Below are positions 28,310-37,473 of a stretch of 64,000 nucleotides of DNA, in pieces. The translations under genes and the position numbers were made by a program. The notes under the pieces are model-generated. The model made no database searches. It had not been told where the DNA came from and worked only from the letters and a program-made list of their open reading frames with translations. This stretch comes from Granulicella aggregans (GTDB lineage: Bacteria > Acidobacteriota > Terriglobia > Terriglobales > Acidobacteriaceae). Positions within the stretch are counted from its first letter, which is position 1. Each line of letters opens with the position of its first letter. The stretch covers positions 310,001-374,000 of the forward strand of contig NZ_JAGSYE010000003.1 in the NCBI RefSeq assembly GCF_025685565.1. Direction: 5' to 3'.

Positions 28310-28666
28310 ATGGAGAAGTTGAAACGTCGGCGTTACACGTTGGAGTACAAGCAGGAGGCGGTTCGGCTGGTGACCTCTGGGCAGAGGGTGGCGGCGGCTG
28401 CGAAGGCGCTGGGGATCGTGGAACAGACGCTGGCCAACTGGGTGAAGGCCGAGAAGGCCGGCCCGTTGCGCGGCGTCAAGAGCGAGCAGGGGAGTGCGGA
28501 TCGGATGGAGGTCAACCGTCTGCGGGCGGAACTGGCGCGGGTGACGATGGAGCGCGACATCCTGGGAAAAGCCACGGAGTACTTCGCGAAGGTGCAGCGA
28601 TGGAGTACGCCTGGATCGAGGGGAACAAACTGCTCTGGCCGGTCTGCGTGCAGTGCCGGGTTCTGA
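28310..28666 (+). CDS. IS3-family transposase OrfA
   Basis: OrfA is the DNA-binding half of an IS3 transposase. It has a helix-turn-helix of the HTH_Tnp_1 type (YTLEYKQEAVRLVTSGQ, AAKALGIVEQTLANWVK) and a leucine-zipper-like C-terminal coiled coil (MEVNRLRAELARVTMERDIL). The ATG at 28310 follows GAGGAGACTTTG, a strong ribosome site. The reading frame overlaps OrfB, which lies in the -1 frame, and contains a slippery heptamer before the overlap. Confidence 0.92.
   Translation: MEKLKRRRYTLEYKQEAVRLVTSGQRVAAAAKALGIVEQTLANWVKAEKAGPLRGVKSEQGSADRMEVNRLRAELARVTMERDILGKATEYFAKVQRWSTPGSRGTNCSGRSACSAGF
28564..28570 (+). promoter_or_regulatory. Putative -1 ribosomal frameshift site GGGAAAA
   Basis: In the OrfA frame the bases read G GGA AAA, a canonical X XXY YYZ heptamer. 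It lies upstream of the OrfA stop, and OrfB is in the -1 frame, so slippage here would make the fused OrfAB transposase expected for IS3 elements. Confidence 0.65.
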
Positions 28667-29490
28667 GCGTGAGCGCTTCGGGATATCGTCAGCATCTGGC
28701 GCGGAAGAGGAAGATTCTGACGCGCCGCCATCTGAGCGAGACGGCCCTGCTGGTGGAGATTCGCGCGGTGTACGCCGAAGCACGCGGGGCCTATGGGTGG
28801 CCCCGCGTGTGGCGGCAACTGAAGGCTTGCGGAGTGCGCGTGGGCAAGCGCCGGGTCGAGATTGCGATGCGGCAGAACGGCCTGAGAGGCCGTGGCAAGC
28901 GGCGTTTTCGCGTCTCGACCACCGACAGCAACCATGCTCTGCCCATCGCGCCCAACCTGCTGGCGCGCAACTTCACCGTGGCCCAGGCGAATCCCGTCTG
29001 GGCCGGCGACATGACCTATATCCCGAACGGTGAAGGCTGGCTGTACCTGGCCGTGGTGCTGGACCTGATCAGCCGTAGAATCGTGGGCTGGGCCATGGGC
29101 GAGACGATCACGGCGGAGCTTGCCTGCCGCGCTCTCGACATGGCATGGCACAGCCGCTTGCCCGCCGATGGCCTGATCTTCCATAGCGATCGCGGAAGCC
29201 AGTATGCCAGCGGTCGCTACTCGGACCTGCTTACCGAGCATGGGATGAAGGCTTCCATGAGCCGCAAAGGCAACTGCTGGGACAACGCCTGCTCGGAGAC
29301 TCTGTTCGGCTCGCTGAAGGTCGAAAGGCTACATGGCATGGAGTTCAAAAACCTCAGGGAGGCGAAGGACGCCACGCTCGAATGGCTGCTCTGGTACAAC
29401 GGATCGAGGATGCACTCGACGTTGCGCTATCTCAGCCCAGCTCAGTTCCAGCGACAAGCGCACGCTTCCCCACTCGCCCTCGCAGCCTGA
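28600..29490 (+). CDS. IS3-family transposase OrfB (DDE integrase core)
   Basis: This 296-residue retroviral-type integrase core cuts and joins the element ends. The DDE residues are visible in WAGDMTYIPN, IFHSDRGSQYAS and NACSETLFGSLK. The N-terminal HTH_21-like part has YGWPRVWRQLKACGVRVGKRRV. The C-terminus (YNGSRMHSTLRYLSPAQF) is typical of the family. The gene is full length with no frameshift, so the copy could be active, helped by the -1 slippage site at 28564. OrfB alone could also start at the ATG used here. Confidence 0.94.
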   Translation: MEYAWIEGNKLLWPVCVQCRVLSVSASGYRQHLARKRKILTRRHLSETALLVEIRAVYAEARGAYGWPRVWRQLKACGVRVGKRRVEIAMRQNGLRGRGKRRFRVSTTDSNHALPIAPNLLARNFTVAQANPVWAGDMTYIPNGEGWLYLAVVLDLISRRIVGWAMGETITAELACRALDMAWHSRLPADGLIFHSDRGSQYASGRYSDLLTEHGMKASMSRKGNCWDNACSETLFGSLKVERLHGMEFKNLREAKDATLEWLLWYNGSRMHSTLRYLSPAQFQRQAHASPLALAA

Positions 29491-29597
29491 CCGCGAAGGA
29501 TCAACCGCAACCTGGAAGAAAGTCCAAAACCACTACGCCTATGAACGACGCGATCTGAGGGCAAGCTCAGCGAGGAGGTCCAAAAACGGGCAAAGAA

Positions 29598-29620
29598 AAA
29601 CGCGCCTCGCGGGCGCGTTT
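29598..29620. terminator. Terminator-like hairpin
   Basis: AAACGCGCC (29598-29606) pairs perfectly with GGCGCGTTT (29612-29620), with A-rich DNA before it. It may be the original terminator of the protease gene, displaced by the IS. The rest of 29491-30054 shows no gene. Confidence 0.55.
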
Positions 29621-30054
29621 GCAGGGTTTTGGTTGCCCCCCAGGGAACCATATGCTCACAAAACAAAGGAGATAGCTAGTTTTCCCCAGCTATACCTCGA
29701 AATGTACCCCAAAAAAATCAGCAATCGGGGATTCACAATCGGCCTATTTCATCGCTTTCTAAGGTGCGCTAAATCCACTCTGGAAGCATTGGGATTTGGT
29801 TGGCAAATGTCAGCTTTGAGGGGTACGATTCGATCCTTCGATGTGTGCCTAAGCGATTTCGCATCAAGTGAAAGTACCTGCTGACTGAGGAGAAGCGCGT
29901 TCATGGGAACTGATGCCGCACGGAAAATGAGCGGTCTTGCGGCATCATGTTTTCAAATCATGAGAAACTGATCGAATGCGAATGTCTCGGTCCTACACAA
30001 GCGACCGAGCCTATCACTTCAGAGCGAATGCGGTGGACATCCTCGGATCGGGCG

Positions 30055-30810
30055 TTAGAGCGACCAGCCTCCGTCTATCACCGATGCGGCACCGGTCACA
30101 AAACCGCCAAGATCCGAAGCCATCCAAAGCACGGCCTCCGCGATCTCTTCAGGCTTGCCGAGCCGCCCTACCGGCTCCAGGTCGATTGCTTTCTGGATGT
30201 CGCCACCCGTGAAGCGGTCCATCATGGGAGTTTCGATGTTACCGGGGAGCACTGCATTCACGCGGATATTTTGCTTGGCATAATCAAGTGCTGCCGAGCG
30301 GGTCAGGCCGATGATCGCGTGTTTGGATGCGGTATAGGCAGCACCACCTGCTACGCCGCGGATGCCCGCGCCCGAGGATGTGTTCACCACCGCTCCACCG
30401 CCCTGCTTCACCATCTGCGCCAGTTCGTGCTTCATGCAGAGGAAAGTGCCACGCAAGTTGATGCCAAGAATCGTGTCCCACTCGGTGAGATCAATCTCAT
30501 GAACGGGAGCCGCTTTGTTCTCGACGCCTGCATTATTGAAGGCCACGTCAAGTCGACCGAAGCGCTCAACGACTTGCTTGATAGCACCTTCGACCTGGTC
30601 GGGCGCGGACACGTCACAGCCAATGGCCAAGACCTCGCTGCCCGCATTTTTCAGCTCAGCGTAGACCGCCTCAAGCGCATCGTGAGAACGGTCGAGGATG
30701 GCTACGCGCGCGCCCTCGGCGGCGAAGGCGAGTGCAGCAGCCCTGCCAATGCCGCTGGCAGCGCCAGTAATGAGGACAATCTTGTTCGTAAAACGGTCAA
30801 TTCTTGACAT
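30055..30810 (-). CDS. SDR-family NAD(P)-dependent oxidoreductase
   Basis: This classical short-chain dehydrogenase has 251 residues. The nucleotide-binding TGAASGIG lies at 15-22, NNAG is about residue 90, and the catalytic residues include the Ser region NTSSGAGI and YTASK (Tyr and Lys of YxxxK). The C-terminal DGGWSL is also typical. The substrate cannot be told from sequence. It is followed closely by nothing on this strand and lies 31 bases after the cupin gene, so cupin and SDR likely form one transcript, divergent from the LysR gene that probably controls it. Confidence 0.95.
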   Translation of the reverse strand: MSRIDRFTNKIVLITGAASGIGRAAALAFAAEGARVAILDRSHDALEAVYAELKNAGSEVLAIGCDVSAPDQVEGAIKQVVERFGRLDVAFNNAGVENKAAPVHEIDLTEWDTILGINLRGTFLCMKHELAQMVKQGGGAVVNTSSGAGIRGVAGGAAYTASKHAIIGLTRSAALDYAKQNIRVNAVLPGNIETPMMDRFTGGDIQKAIDLEPVGRLGKPEEIAEAVLWMASDLGGFVTGAASVIDGGWSL

Positions 30811-30840
30811 GCTATTTCTCCTTCGGCGATTCGCCCCTTG

Positions 30841-31236
30841 CTATCTGCTGTACTGCTGATCGCTTACGTGTTCCAACCAATCAACCACTTTTCCGTCCTT
30901 CTTCTCCTGAATTGCGATATGCGTCATGGACGTAGCGGGTGTTGCTCCATGCCAATGTTTTTCATTGGGCGCAAACCACACGACATCTCCCGGAAAGATC
31001 GCTTCGACGGCTCCGCCCTCCCGTTGCACCCAACCTGCTCCGGAGGTGACGATGAGCGTCTGGCCAAGCGGATGCGTATGCCATGCAGTGCGTGCTCCCG
31101 GCCCGAAGGTGACGCTCGCGCCCACAACGAATGCAGGATCAGGTGCGGTGAACAGAGGGTCTATGCGCACCGTTCCGGTGAACCAATCTGCCGGACCCTT
31201 GCCGGAAGGTTGAGAACCTGTCTTTTTGATCTCCAT
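30841..31236 (-). CDS. Cupin-domain protein
   Basis: This is a single beta-barrel cupin of 131 residues. Motif 1 is GARTAWHTHPLGQTLIV (HxH and later Glu/Gln ligands) and motif 2 is IFPGDVVWFAPNEKHWHGA, together giving a metal site. Such small cupins are often next to SDR genes in LysR-controlled detoxification loci. I chose the ATG at 31236 over the upstream one at 31311 because GAAAGAGAGAAACAC precedes it and the extra 25 residues do not look cupin-like. It precedes the SDR gene in the same unit. The reaction is unknown. Confidence 0.9.
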   Translation of the reverse strand: MEIKKTGSQPSGKGPADWFTGTVRIDPLFTAPDPAFVVGASVTFGPGARTAWHTHPLGQTLIVTSGAGWVQREGGAVEAIFPGDVVWFAPNEKHWHGATPATSMTHIAIQEKKDGKVVDWLEHVSDQQYSR

Positions 31237-31347
31237 GTGTTTCTCTCTTTCTAAGATGTGGCCTGCCACACTTACCTCTGTTAGAGTGCATAGCCGTGTC
31301 CTCGGAGGCATGAGAAATGAACATGGAGTTATGAGTAGAATTCACAA

Positions 31348-32232
31348 ATGCTGCCTAGTGATTTGACCTCCCTCGCCACCTTCCTCGCTGTCGCAGAAGA
31401 ACGCAGCTTCACAAGGGCCGCAAAGCGCCGTGGCGTCTCGCCGTCGGCGATAAGTCATGCCATGCGAACGCTGGAGGAAGAGTTGGGCGTGCGCCTGCTT
31501 GCGCGAACTACCAGGAGCGTGGCGTTGACGCAGGCTGGAGAACAACTCGTTGAGCGGCTGAAACCCGCCCTGACCGATGTGGGGCAGGCGCTTGACGACA
31601 TTGCAGGCCAGAGAAGCCGGCCTGGCGGGCGGGTGCGACTTCTGGTACCGCGCCTCGCCGTGTCGTCGGTTCTCGCGCCCAGGCTTGGCATACTGAACAG
31701 CAAATACCCTGACATCGTGCTCGACGTCACCACTGACGATAGTCGTCGAGACATCGTGGCTGACGGTTTCGACGCTGGTGTTCACTTTGGCGAGTACATC
31801 GAAAAGGACATGATCGCTGTCCGTGTCTCACCCGATCAGCGTCCGGCCATCGTAGGATCACCAGGATATTTCCGGTCTCATCCCAAACCCAAAGAACCCC
31901 GTGATCTTCTGCAACAACAATGCATCAACTTCCGGCACGGTGCCGCTGGCCTGTATCGCTGGGAGTTTGAGAAGGGCAAGAAGGCAATATCGGTCGGAGT
32001 CACCGGGCCACTGATCGTTGATGACCTTGGACTGGTGCTAAGAGCAGCTCTCGATGGGGTCGGTCTCGCTTTCGTGGCTGAAACAGAAGTCTCCGATTAC
32101 CTTGCCAAAGGTACTCTCTTGCGTGTCCTTCAGGATTGGTGTCAGCCATATCCCGGATTTTTTCTTTACTATCCAAGCCGCCGTCAGCAACCGGCCTCAT
32201 TAACGTTCCTCATCAGCGTCCTGCGCCTGTGA
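31348..32232 (+). CDS. LysR-family transcriptional regulator
   Basis: The protein has 294 residues. The N-terminal winged helix has TFLAVAEERSFTRAAKRRGVS and AISHAMRTLEEELGVRLLAR, and the substrate-binding domain begins near residue 90 (GRVRLLVPRLAVSSVLAP). It resembles the group near DsdC/AaeR-type regulators with small-molecule inducers. It is divergent from the cupin-SDR pair, with 111 bases between start codons, the usual LysR arrangement, so it probably controls that pair and itself. No T-N11-A box was assigned with confidence. Confidence 0.95.
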   Translation: MLPSDLTSLATFLAVAEERSFTRAAKRRGVSPSAISHAMRTLEEELGVRLLARTTRSVALTQAGEQLVERLKPALTDVGQALDDIAGQRSRPGGRVRLLVPRLAVSSVLAPRLGILNSKYPDIVLDVTTDDSRRDIVADGFDAGVHFGEYIEKDMIAVRVSPDQRPAIVGSPGYFRSHPKPKEPRDLLQQQCINFRHGAAGLYRWEFEKGKKAISVGVTGPLIVDDLGLVLRAALDGVGLAFVAETEVSDYLAKGTLLRVLQDWCQPYPGFFLYYPSRRQQPASLTFLISVLRL

Positions 32233-32262
32233 AACGCAGAACTCAGATTAGGTCACCACAAA

Positions 32263-32281
32263 TCGGCTTCTCGGAAGCAAT
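32263..32281 (+). repeat. Short motif shared with 17479-17497
   Basis: TCGGCTTCTCGGAAG followed by CAATC is repeated from the spacer after the SEC-C gene. Here it follows the LysR stop. Confidence 0.35.
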
Positions 32282-32377
32282 CAGCACGAGCCTTCTCAGT
32301 CGTCGCCAACAGGCCAATTCACGTTTCCAGTCCGGGACTTTGATCGCTGAGCTGTGGACCAGGTGTAGGATCCCGTC

Positions 32378-33109
32378 ATGCCGCCACCCTGCATTTTCTG
32401 CGACAACAACTCCGGCAGCCGCGAGCACCTCTGGCCCGATTGGCTTCTGAAGCGGCACACCTTCGGTTCGATCAAAATGCAGTTCGGCACCAACCAGCGG
32501 ATCATCAAGCCCACGCCGGAACTGAAAGTCAAAACTGTCTGCGGCGCGTGCAACAACGGGTGGATGAGTCAGCTGGAAGCCGACAATATTCCCATTATCG
32601 GACCGGTGTCCGACGGCACGCCGACGACGCTCGATACCGCCGCGCAAAAGCTGGTCGCCGCCTGGTCGGTCAAAGGTGCGATGATGAGCGACTCCATGAG
32701 AGGGCGGACGGGAGCAAAGTTTTATACACGCGACGAATGCCTAAACATGCGGATCTCGCGCACGATACCTCCGAGTACGCTGGTCTGGATCGGCCGCGTC
32801 GCCGGAAAACACATCGCGAACGTCGGGACCGACTTCAGTTGGAACGACAAAAGCGGCAAGCATCTGGCAACAAATTGCCTTTGCACCATCGCGGCCGGCC
32901 ACTTTGTTACGCAGGTCGTCAGCGTCCATGTTGAGCAGCCCGGCGCCAACATCCAATCCATCCCATGCAAGTCCGGAAACTGGGATGAAAAGCTCATCCA
33001 GATATGGCCAATCCAGCAGCCGGTCATCCATTGGCCACCGAAGATCGCGATCACGAATGGCGGGCCTGACGGTATCGCCTATTTACTGGATCGCTGGCGA
33101 TTGGACTGA
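32378..33109 (+). CDS. HNH-like Cys-pair protein, putative nuclease
   Basis: The protein is 243 residues. The N-terminus has CIFCDNNSGSREHLWPDWLL and then VCGACNNGWMSQLE. This CxxC...EH.WP...CxxCNNGWM order resembles small HNH-type nucleases in which the His sits between two Cys pairs; the family is known mostly as hypothetical. The rest (about 75-243) is beta-rich with no named domain. No signal peptide. It is convergent with the DUF4238-like gene, only 9 bases between stops, in a defence-like neighbourhood. Nuclease activity is an inference from the motif alone. Confidence 0.7.
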   Translation: MPPPCIFCDNNSGSREHLWPDWLLKRHTFGSIKMQFGTNQRIIKPTPELKVKTVCGACNNGWMSQLEADNIPIIGPVSDGTPTTLDTAAQKLVAAWSVKGAMMSDSMRGRTGAKFYTRDECLNMRISRTIPPSTLVWIGRVAGKHIANVGTDFSWNDKSGKHLATNCLCTIAAGHFVTQVVSVHVEQPGANIQSIPCKSGNWDEKLIQIWPIQQPVIHWPPKIAITNGGPDGIAYLLDRWRLD

Positions 33110-33118
33110 ATCTCATCG

Positions 33119-33964
33119 TCAAAATGATTCGATCTTGCAGGGAGAAATAATGTAACCCTTCGAGGGGCGTCGGAACATGCCGCGCACATGGCTGATGAGC
33201 GACGGCGGCGCTTCGGCCGTTCCTTCATTAAAGCGATTAACCGCGCCCACGAGACATGCCTGCCAGCACAAAGGAAACCAGATGATGGTGTTGTGGTCCT
33301 TCAGAGCTTCTTCGAGGACCGGCGCATCGTTGGAATTCGGATATCTGCCCTCAACAACGATGGGCTGCGTCCCGGTCACGAATGGGTCGGCGACGGATCG
33401 GGTATAGCGGAGGCACCAGTGGAAGTTGTCCATCCAGTCCGCACCTTTCTTGATTTCCTCGCGCATCGCCGTAATCGTGCGGTTTCGGATGAACTGAGCA
33501 GGCGGCGGGTATGGGACGGTCGTATCGACCCCGACCTGATTACCGGGACCGACCGAGGTGACAGTCATTACTCGTGTGTTCTCGTTTTGCGCTGTTTGTT
33601 GTTGCAAGAAAAGCGGAGAGCGGGCGCGCATCATCTGGGCATAATCCAGAAGGAAATACTTGTGCTGCTTCACCCATCCTTTGAAATTTCGGCGTAACAG
33701 ATGCTCCCGAACGAGTGGAAACTCCCGTTCAAATCTTTCGAAGACCTCATCCGGATGCTCCAGCACATTTGTTCCCGGATGATAGTCATACATCCCGCGT
33801 TCCCAGCCAATCGAACCCGGGCTTTCTCGGCTCCATTCCGCGGTTTCGAGATCGAAGTGCCACAGCGGCTTCGCAAGGTTTTTAATGGCTGGGTCGATAA
33901 ACCCCTTCAGGAAGCCGCGAGGGAGGTAATGATCCTTTCGGTCTCGCTCGCGGCTATCAGGCAT
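33119..33964 (-). CDS. DUF4238-like protein
   Basis: This 281-residue soluble protein starts with RKDHYLPRGFLKGFID, the hallmark of the DUF4238 family (usually DHxVPxxxLxxF). It continues with the typical LWHFDLETAEWSRESP and later a PFVTGTQPIVVEG segment. The family has no established biochemistry and is recurrent in variable genome islands. It is transcribed against the HNH-like gene and divergent from the TIR-like gene, with 173 bases in between. The start ATG at 33964 is the first in frame. Confidence 0.75.
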   Translation of the reverse strand: MPDSRERDRKDHYLPRGFLKGFIDPAIKNLAKPLWHFDLETAEWSRESPGSIGWERGMYDYHPGTNVLEHPDEVFERFEREFPLVREHLLRRNFKGWVKQHKYFLLDYAQMMRARSPLFLQQQTAQNENTRVMTVTSVGPGNQVGVDTTVPYPPPAQFIRNRTITAMREEIKKGADWMDNFHWCLRYTRSVADPFVTGTQPIVVEGRYPNSNDAPVLEEALKDHNTIIWFPLCWQACLVGAVNRFNEGTAEAPPSLISHVRGMFRRPSKGYIISPCKIESF

Positions 33965-34137
33965 GACGTTATCCTAAATTTTCTTGTTGGGCGTGAATAC
34001 CTAACGCGCATCAGGGGGCTCAGCGGGGAAAAGATTCGGGAATTGCTCGCGCAGTTCCGCGCCGTTGGCGAGGCGCCAGCATGAGCAGATTCTTGGGCAG
34101 TCCTTGAGAGTCCGTACAATAGGCTGTTGAGGCAAGG

Positions 34138-35418
34138 ATGCAGAACACGATCTTCTTTTCATGGCAAAGCGACCGACCGGCAAAAGAGGGTCGGAGCTTT
34201 ATTGAGCAAGCCCTCAAGGACGCGGTGGCGCGGATCGCCCGCGATGTCACGGTCGAAGATGCTGTGAGAGACGGCCTCGAAGTTGATAAGGACACGAAGG
34301 GAGTGCCTGGCAGCCCATCCATCATCGAGACGATTTTCAAGAAAATTGACCGCGCGGCTGTATTCGTTCCGGACCTAACCTTCGTAGGCACGCGGGGAAG
34401 CAGCGGCCTAACACCCAATCCGAACGTTCTAATCGAGTACGGTTGGGCGCTGAAGTCCCTCACTCGATCACGGATCGTAGCCGTAATGAACGTAGAGCAC
34501 GGCGCTCCTCATGGTGCGCTTCCATTTGACCTCGCGCACATGCGTTTCCCAATCACCTACAATTTGCCAGCGAATGCACCCGCAGAAGAGCGGCGGAGTG
34601 AACAGAGGCGGCTAGCGGCTGCCTTTGAAGAAGCCATAAGACTCGTCTTGACCAGTCCCGAACATCTCGCCACGGTCTCACCGGGGCCTCAACCCGATGT
34701 CTTTCTGGAGAAACAGCCAGTTGATTCCGGCGCGCGCTTCAGGAAGTCGAATGAGGCTATCGGAATCACTTGGAAGGAGCTTCCTGCACAGACAGTTCCG
34801 TCGTTAGAAGTTCAGCTACCTGACGGACCCGCGATGTGGCTTCGTCTGCTCCCTTCGGTTGATCCCAAGAGGATCTGGTCGGCTACCGAATTGAGAGATA
34901 CAGCCCGTTATGGCGGGAAGCATCTGCTGATTCCCTTTGTGCGCGATGGCATTGAGTATCTACGTGGGGAGGATGGGTTTGGTGTCTTCTCAAAAGAAGG
35001 AACGTTCGACTCAATAGCACGGGCATGGTCACTAGCCTTTGCTTTTGAAACAGGAGAAGTCTGGAGCGTCGATACGTTCCATTTTGGTGTTGGTCAAGAC
35101 AAGCTGTACCTGGAATCTATTGTGAAACTCTATGTCGCTGCTTTAGCGGACTACGGCGAGTATCTGCAGCGTCTTGGAATGGAACAACCTTACAACTGGA
35201 TTGCAGGATTGAGCGGAATCAAGAAACGGCGACTCGCGATTGTCCCACCATCAGGATTCTCCAGTGTGTATGAAGGTCCAGAGTGCCTGAGTGATCCAAT
35301 CGTCGGAACAGGAACCTACGAATCCGGCCAGTCCGCAAGGGAAGCTCTTCAGCCGTTTTTCGATCTGATCTGCCGTAAATGTGGTCGCACCTACCCGGAA
35401 TATCCGCCCTACGTCTGA
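34138..35418 (+). CDS. TIR/deoxyribosyltransferase-like protein, putative defence effector or sensor
   Basis: The N-terminal about 180 residues begin IFFSWQSDRPAKEGRSF. They contain VPGSPSIIETIFKKIDRAAVFV and then TPNPNVLIEYGWALKSL with Glu100 in the position a catalytic Glu has in TIR and nucleoside-2-deoxyribosyltransferase folds. A MRFPITYNLP segment follows. This layout fits a NAD- or nucleotide-acting TIR-like domain, but it is an inference. The C-terminal half (about 200-426) is unknown, without membrane segments, and ends in CRKCGRTYPEYPPY. It is the first of three genes spaced by 28 and 26 bases, so an operon is likely. Confidence 0.65.
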   Translation: MQNTIFFSWQSDRPAKEGRSFIEQALKDAVARIARDVTVEDAVRDGLEVDKDTKGVPGSPSIIETIFKKIDRAAVFVPDLTFVGTRGSSGLTPNPNVLIEYGWALKSLTRSRIVAVMNVEHGAPHGALPFDLAHMRFPITYNLPANAPAEERRSEQRRLAAAFEEAIRLVLTSPEHLATVSPGPQPDVFLEKQPVDSGARFRKSNEAIGITWKELPAQTVPSLEVQLPDGPAMWLRLLPSVDPKRIWSATELRDTARYGGKHLLIPFVRDGIEYLRGEDGFGVFSKEGTFDSIARAWSLAFAFETGEVWSVDTFHFGVGQDKLYLESIVKLYVAALADYGEYLQRLGMEQPYNWIAGLSGIKKRRLAIVPPSGFSSVYEGPECLSDPIVGTGTYESGQSAREALQPFFDLICRKCGRTYPEYPPYV

Positions 35419-35446
35419 TTGAGCCTCGGCGAGAGGGAGAAGTCCC

Positions 35447-37447
35447 TTGTGTTCCGATATCAGCAACGCCCTACGTGACCCGAGAAACTGGATCTGGCAA
35501 ATGTCCACTACACCCAACACCCTAGAGTCGGATATTGATCGGCTCTTCAAAGAAGCTCAGGCTGCAGCCGGGTTTCAATTTCTGTATACCCTTGTACGAG
35601 TCGATGGAATTCAGTGCTGGGACGGCTACAAGGACGAATTTCTTCAGCTTCGCAAGCTCTTAGATGATTGCACCTTCACCTGCAGTCTCGGCAATTACCA
35701 ACAATTGGCCGCGTACCCAGGTCCAATCAAACTCTTGCAAAATCTAGTAAATTGCGTGCAAGGCGGCTTGTACGACGTTAGTCCGCTGCGGCCACTCGTC
35801 AAGGGAGCCTACCCAAACTCGGTGCGTCCCACGCCTCAGGAGATTGTCAATTTCATCGTTACAAACCTGCGGAATGCGGGCTTTCCGACATTGGCAGACC
35901 TATTCGCTTCGGCCTACTTACCGCAGTTCTCCGAAGAGACTGCGGAAGAAACGCCTGACCTCGACCCGGCCTTTAAGAATCTCCACTACCTTCTGCGTCA
36001 GTTGTTCGACCGATACTACGAGGAGCTGAATGGACTGCAGAAAGACGTGAAGTTCATTCCATTGCCCGGCAGTCTCGACGTTTTGGAGCTCCTATCCGAC
36101 GATGCTATGGGCGGCATATGCGGCCTCAAGTTCCATTTCTCGCAGGGGTGTTCTGCCTACTTCTTGCGCACTCCCGATCAAATTACAGGGTTGAACATGG
36201 AGTTCGGGCCGCCGGTGACCTTTCTGATGATGTCAATGGAAGCTCCCGGCAATGAGTATCGGGTTGATGGGAAGCGCCTTTACGAACACGACTTCCCGGG
36301 TCGATACAACAAGCCATTTGAATGGAAGCCGCTTATTTATCCGGGCGACGCTTCACGCTTGATCCAAGAAACCCGACAGCTATCCGCCGACCCTGATGTC
36401 CAAGGCGTCCTGCTGTACATGCGGCTTACAGGGCGCAAATGTATTGAATTCGCGGTGCGCTCCAATATGGAATTGCCTGGGACGTTTACGCACACCGAAA
36501 GTGGAGATGTCCTCATCCATAAGTGTCCCAGTGACGAGGATGGAGCGCACCTCAATGTCCGCGTTTACGACTGTACGATGATCTTGAAATCCGGCACCGT
36601 GGAAGAGATTGAAAGCGGCCTAACGAGCTTCGCTTGGCTCATGAGTGTAACGTTTTTCCCTTACGGAGCCTCGTATAGTTGGCGCAACAAATATCGACTG
36701 ACGTTCGATGGAACCGGACTTCTTCTCCCTACGCACGACGATATGACGACAGTGGATCAGCTCCTCAAGAAGTTTCCGTATGAAGCTGATGGCTTTGTTC
36801 TTGGCCGTGGGATTGATTGGTACAACATGGGGAATTCGGCGACGAACCCATTCACTCGCTTCCTCAGTTACTATGTCGCTTTTGAAAGCGTGGCCGTGGC
36901 GATCTTCGATGGAGCAAATTTGGGCGTGGCTCACCCGGAGCGCCTGAATCGAACAGAGCGGCGGGCAAAGACGATCGCATGTATTCAGGAAAAGCATACG
37001 GCGAGCTACGACAGCGACCCGATTGCTTTCGTGAAGGATTCCTATTTTGAATGCGTGGTCGGATTGAAAGCGAAGGCAAAAGCCATAGCGGCGCAAACTT
37101 TCGGAGAAAGCCATGAGTATGTGCGTCTGCTTTTTGAGAAATCCAATACCGAGGGGGTCTCGCTATCGGATCTTCGCAGCGAGCTGGCCCACGGTGGAGT
37201 CACGCTCTTGGACAAGACTCACGAGGCATTGATTCGCAGGAATCTCTTTACGATGGGCACGATCACGCGCGAGTTTTTACTGCGCGTTCTATTCCGGCTC
37301 CAGCCCTCCGATGAAGTACCGACGTGGTGCCAGGAGTTCAAACTTGGGATGAGCGCTGCCGATCCTCGCACAACCATGTGGACCACAAGCGACAAAACCT
37401 TTCCCCAAGGAACCAGTTGGAAGATTCGACCGGAATGGTGTGAATGA
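35447..37447 (+). CDS. Large protein with C-terminal HEPN-type Rx4H motif
   Basis: The 666-residue soluble protein has no recognised domain over its first 450 residues. The C-terminal helical part (about 460-625, ending FLLRVLFRL) contains LRSELAHGG, with R577 and H582 forming an Rx4H motif as in HEPN ribonucleases, and an earlier YYVAFESVAVAIF helix typical of Apea-like HEPN proteins. RNA cleavage is thus a plausible but unproven role. The frame opens with a TTG at 35447 well placed after GAGAGGGAGAAG; an ATG at 35501 is the alternative. It sits between the TIR-like and FRG genes. Confidence 0.65.
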   Translation: MCSDISNALRDPRNWIWQMSTTPNTLESDIDRLFKEAQAAAGFQFLYTLVRVDGIQCWDGYKDEFLQLRKLLDDCTFTCSLGNYQQLAAYPGPIKLLQNLVNCVQGGLYDVSPLRPLVKGAYPNSVRPTPQEIVNFIVTNLRNAGFPTLADLFASAYLPQFSEETAEETPDLDPAFKNLHYLLRQLFDRYYEELNGLQKDVKFIPLPGSLDVLELLSDDAMGGICGLKFHFSQGCSAYFLRTPDQITGLNMEFGPPVTFLMMSMEAPGNEYRVDGKRLYEHDFPGRYNKPFEWKPLIYPGDASRLIQETRQLSADPDVQGVLLYMRLTGRKCIEFAVRSNMELPGTFTHTESGDVLIHKCPSDEDGAHLNVRVYDCTMILKSGTVEEIESGLTSFAWLMSVTFFPYGASYSWRNKYRLTFDGTGLLLPTHDDMTTVDQLLKKFPYEADGFVLGRGIDWYNMGNSATNPFTRFLSYYVAFESVAVAIFDGANLGVAHPERLNRTERRAKTIACIQEKHTASYDSDPIAFVKDSYFECVVGLKAKAKAIAAQTFGESHEYVRLLFEKSNTEGVSLSDLRSELAHGGVTLLDKTHEALIRRNLFTMGTITREFLLRVLFRLQPSDEVPTWCQEFKLGMSAADPRTTMWTTSDKTFPQGTSWKIRPEWCE

Positions 37448-37473
37448 AGTCCGAAATTTGAGGGATATGGAAG

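Larger units (their letters stand above)
28297..29490 (+). mobile_element. IS3-family insertion sequence (ends not defined)
   Basis: The core of the element is the overlapping orfA/orfB pair below. The left end probably lies at 28243 or a little beyond (TGAACTGAGTTTGCCCCC is an IS-like start). I could not match a reverse complement on the right side, so the true ends and target duplication are unknown. It inserted just after the protease gene. Confidence 0.85.

Noticed and set aside
29491..29650. Right inverted repeat of the IS3 element
   Set aside because: I looked for the complement of the left-end TGAACTGAGTTTGCCC and found no convincing match, so no end is claimed.
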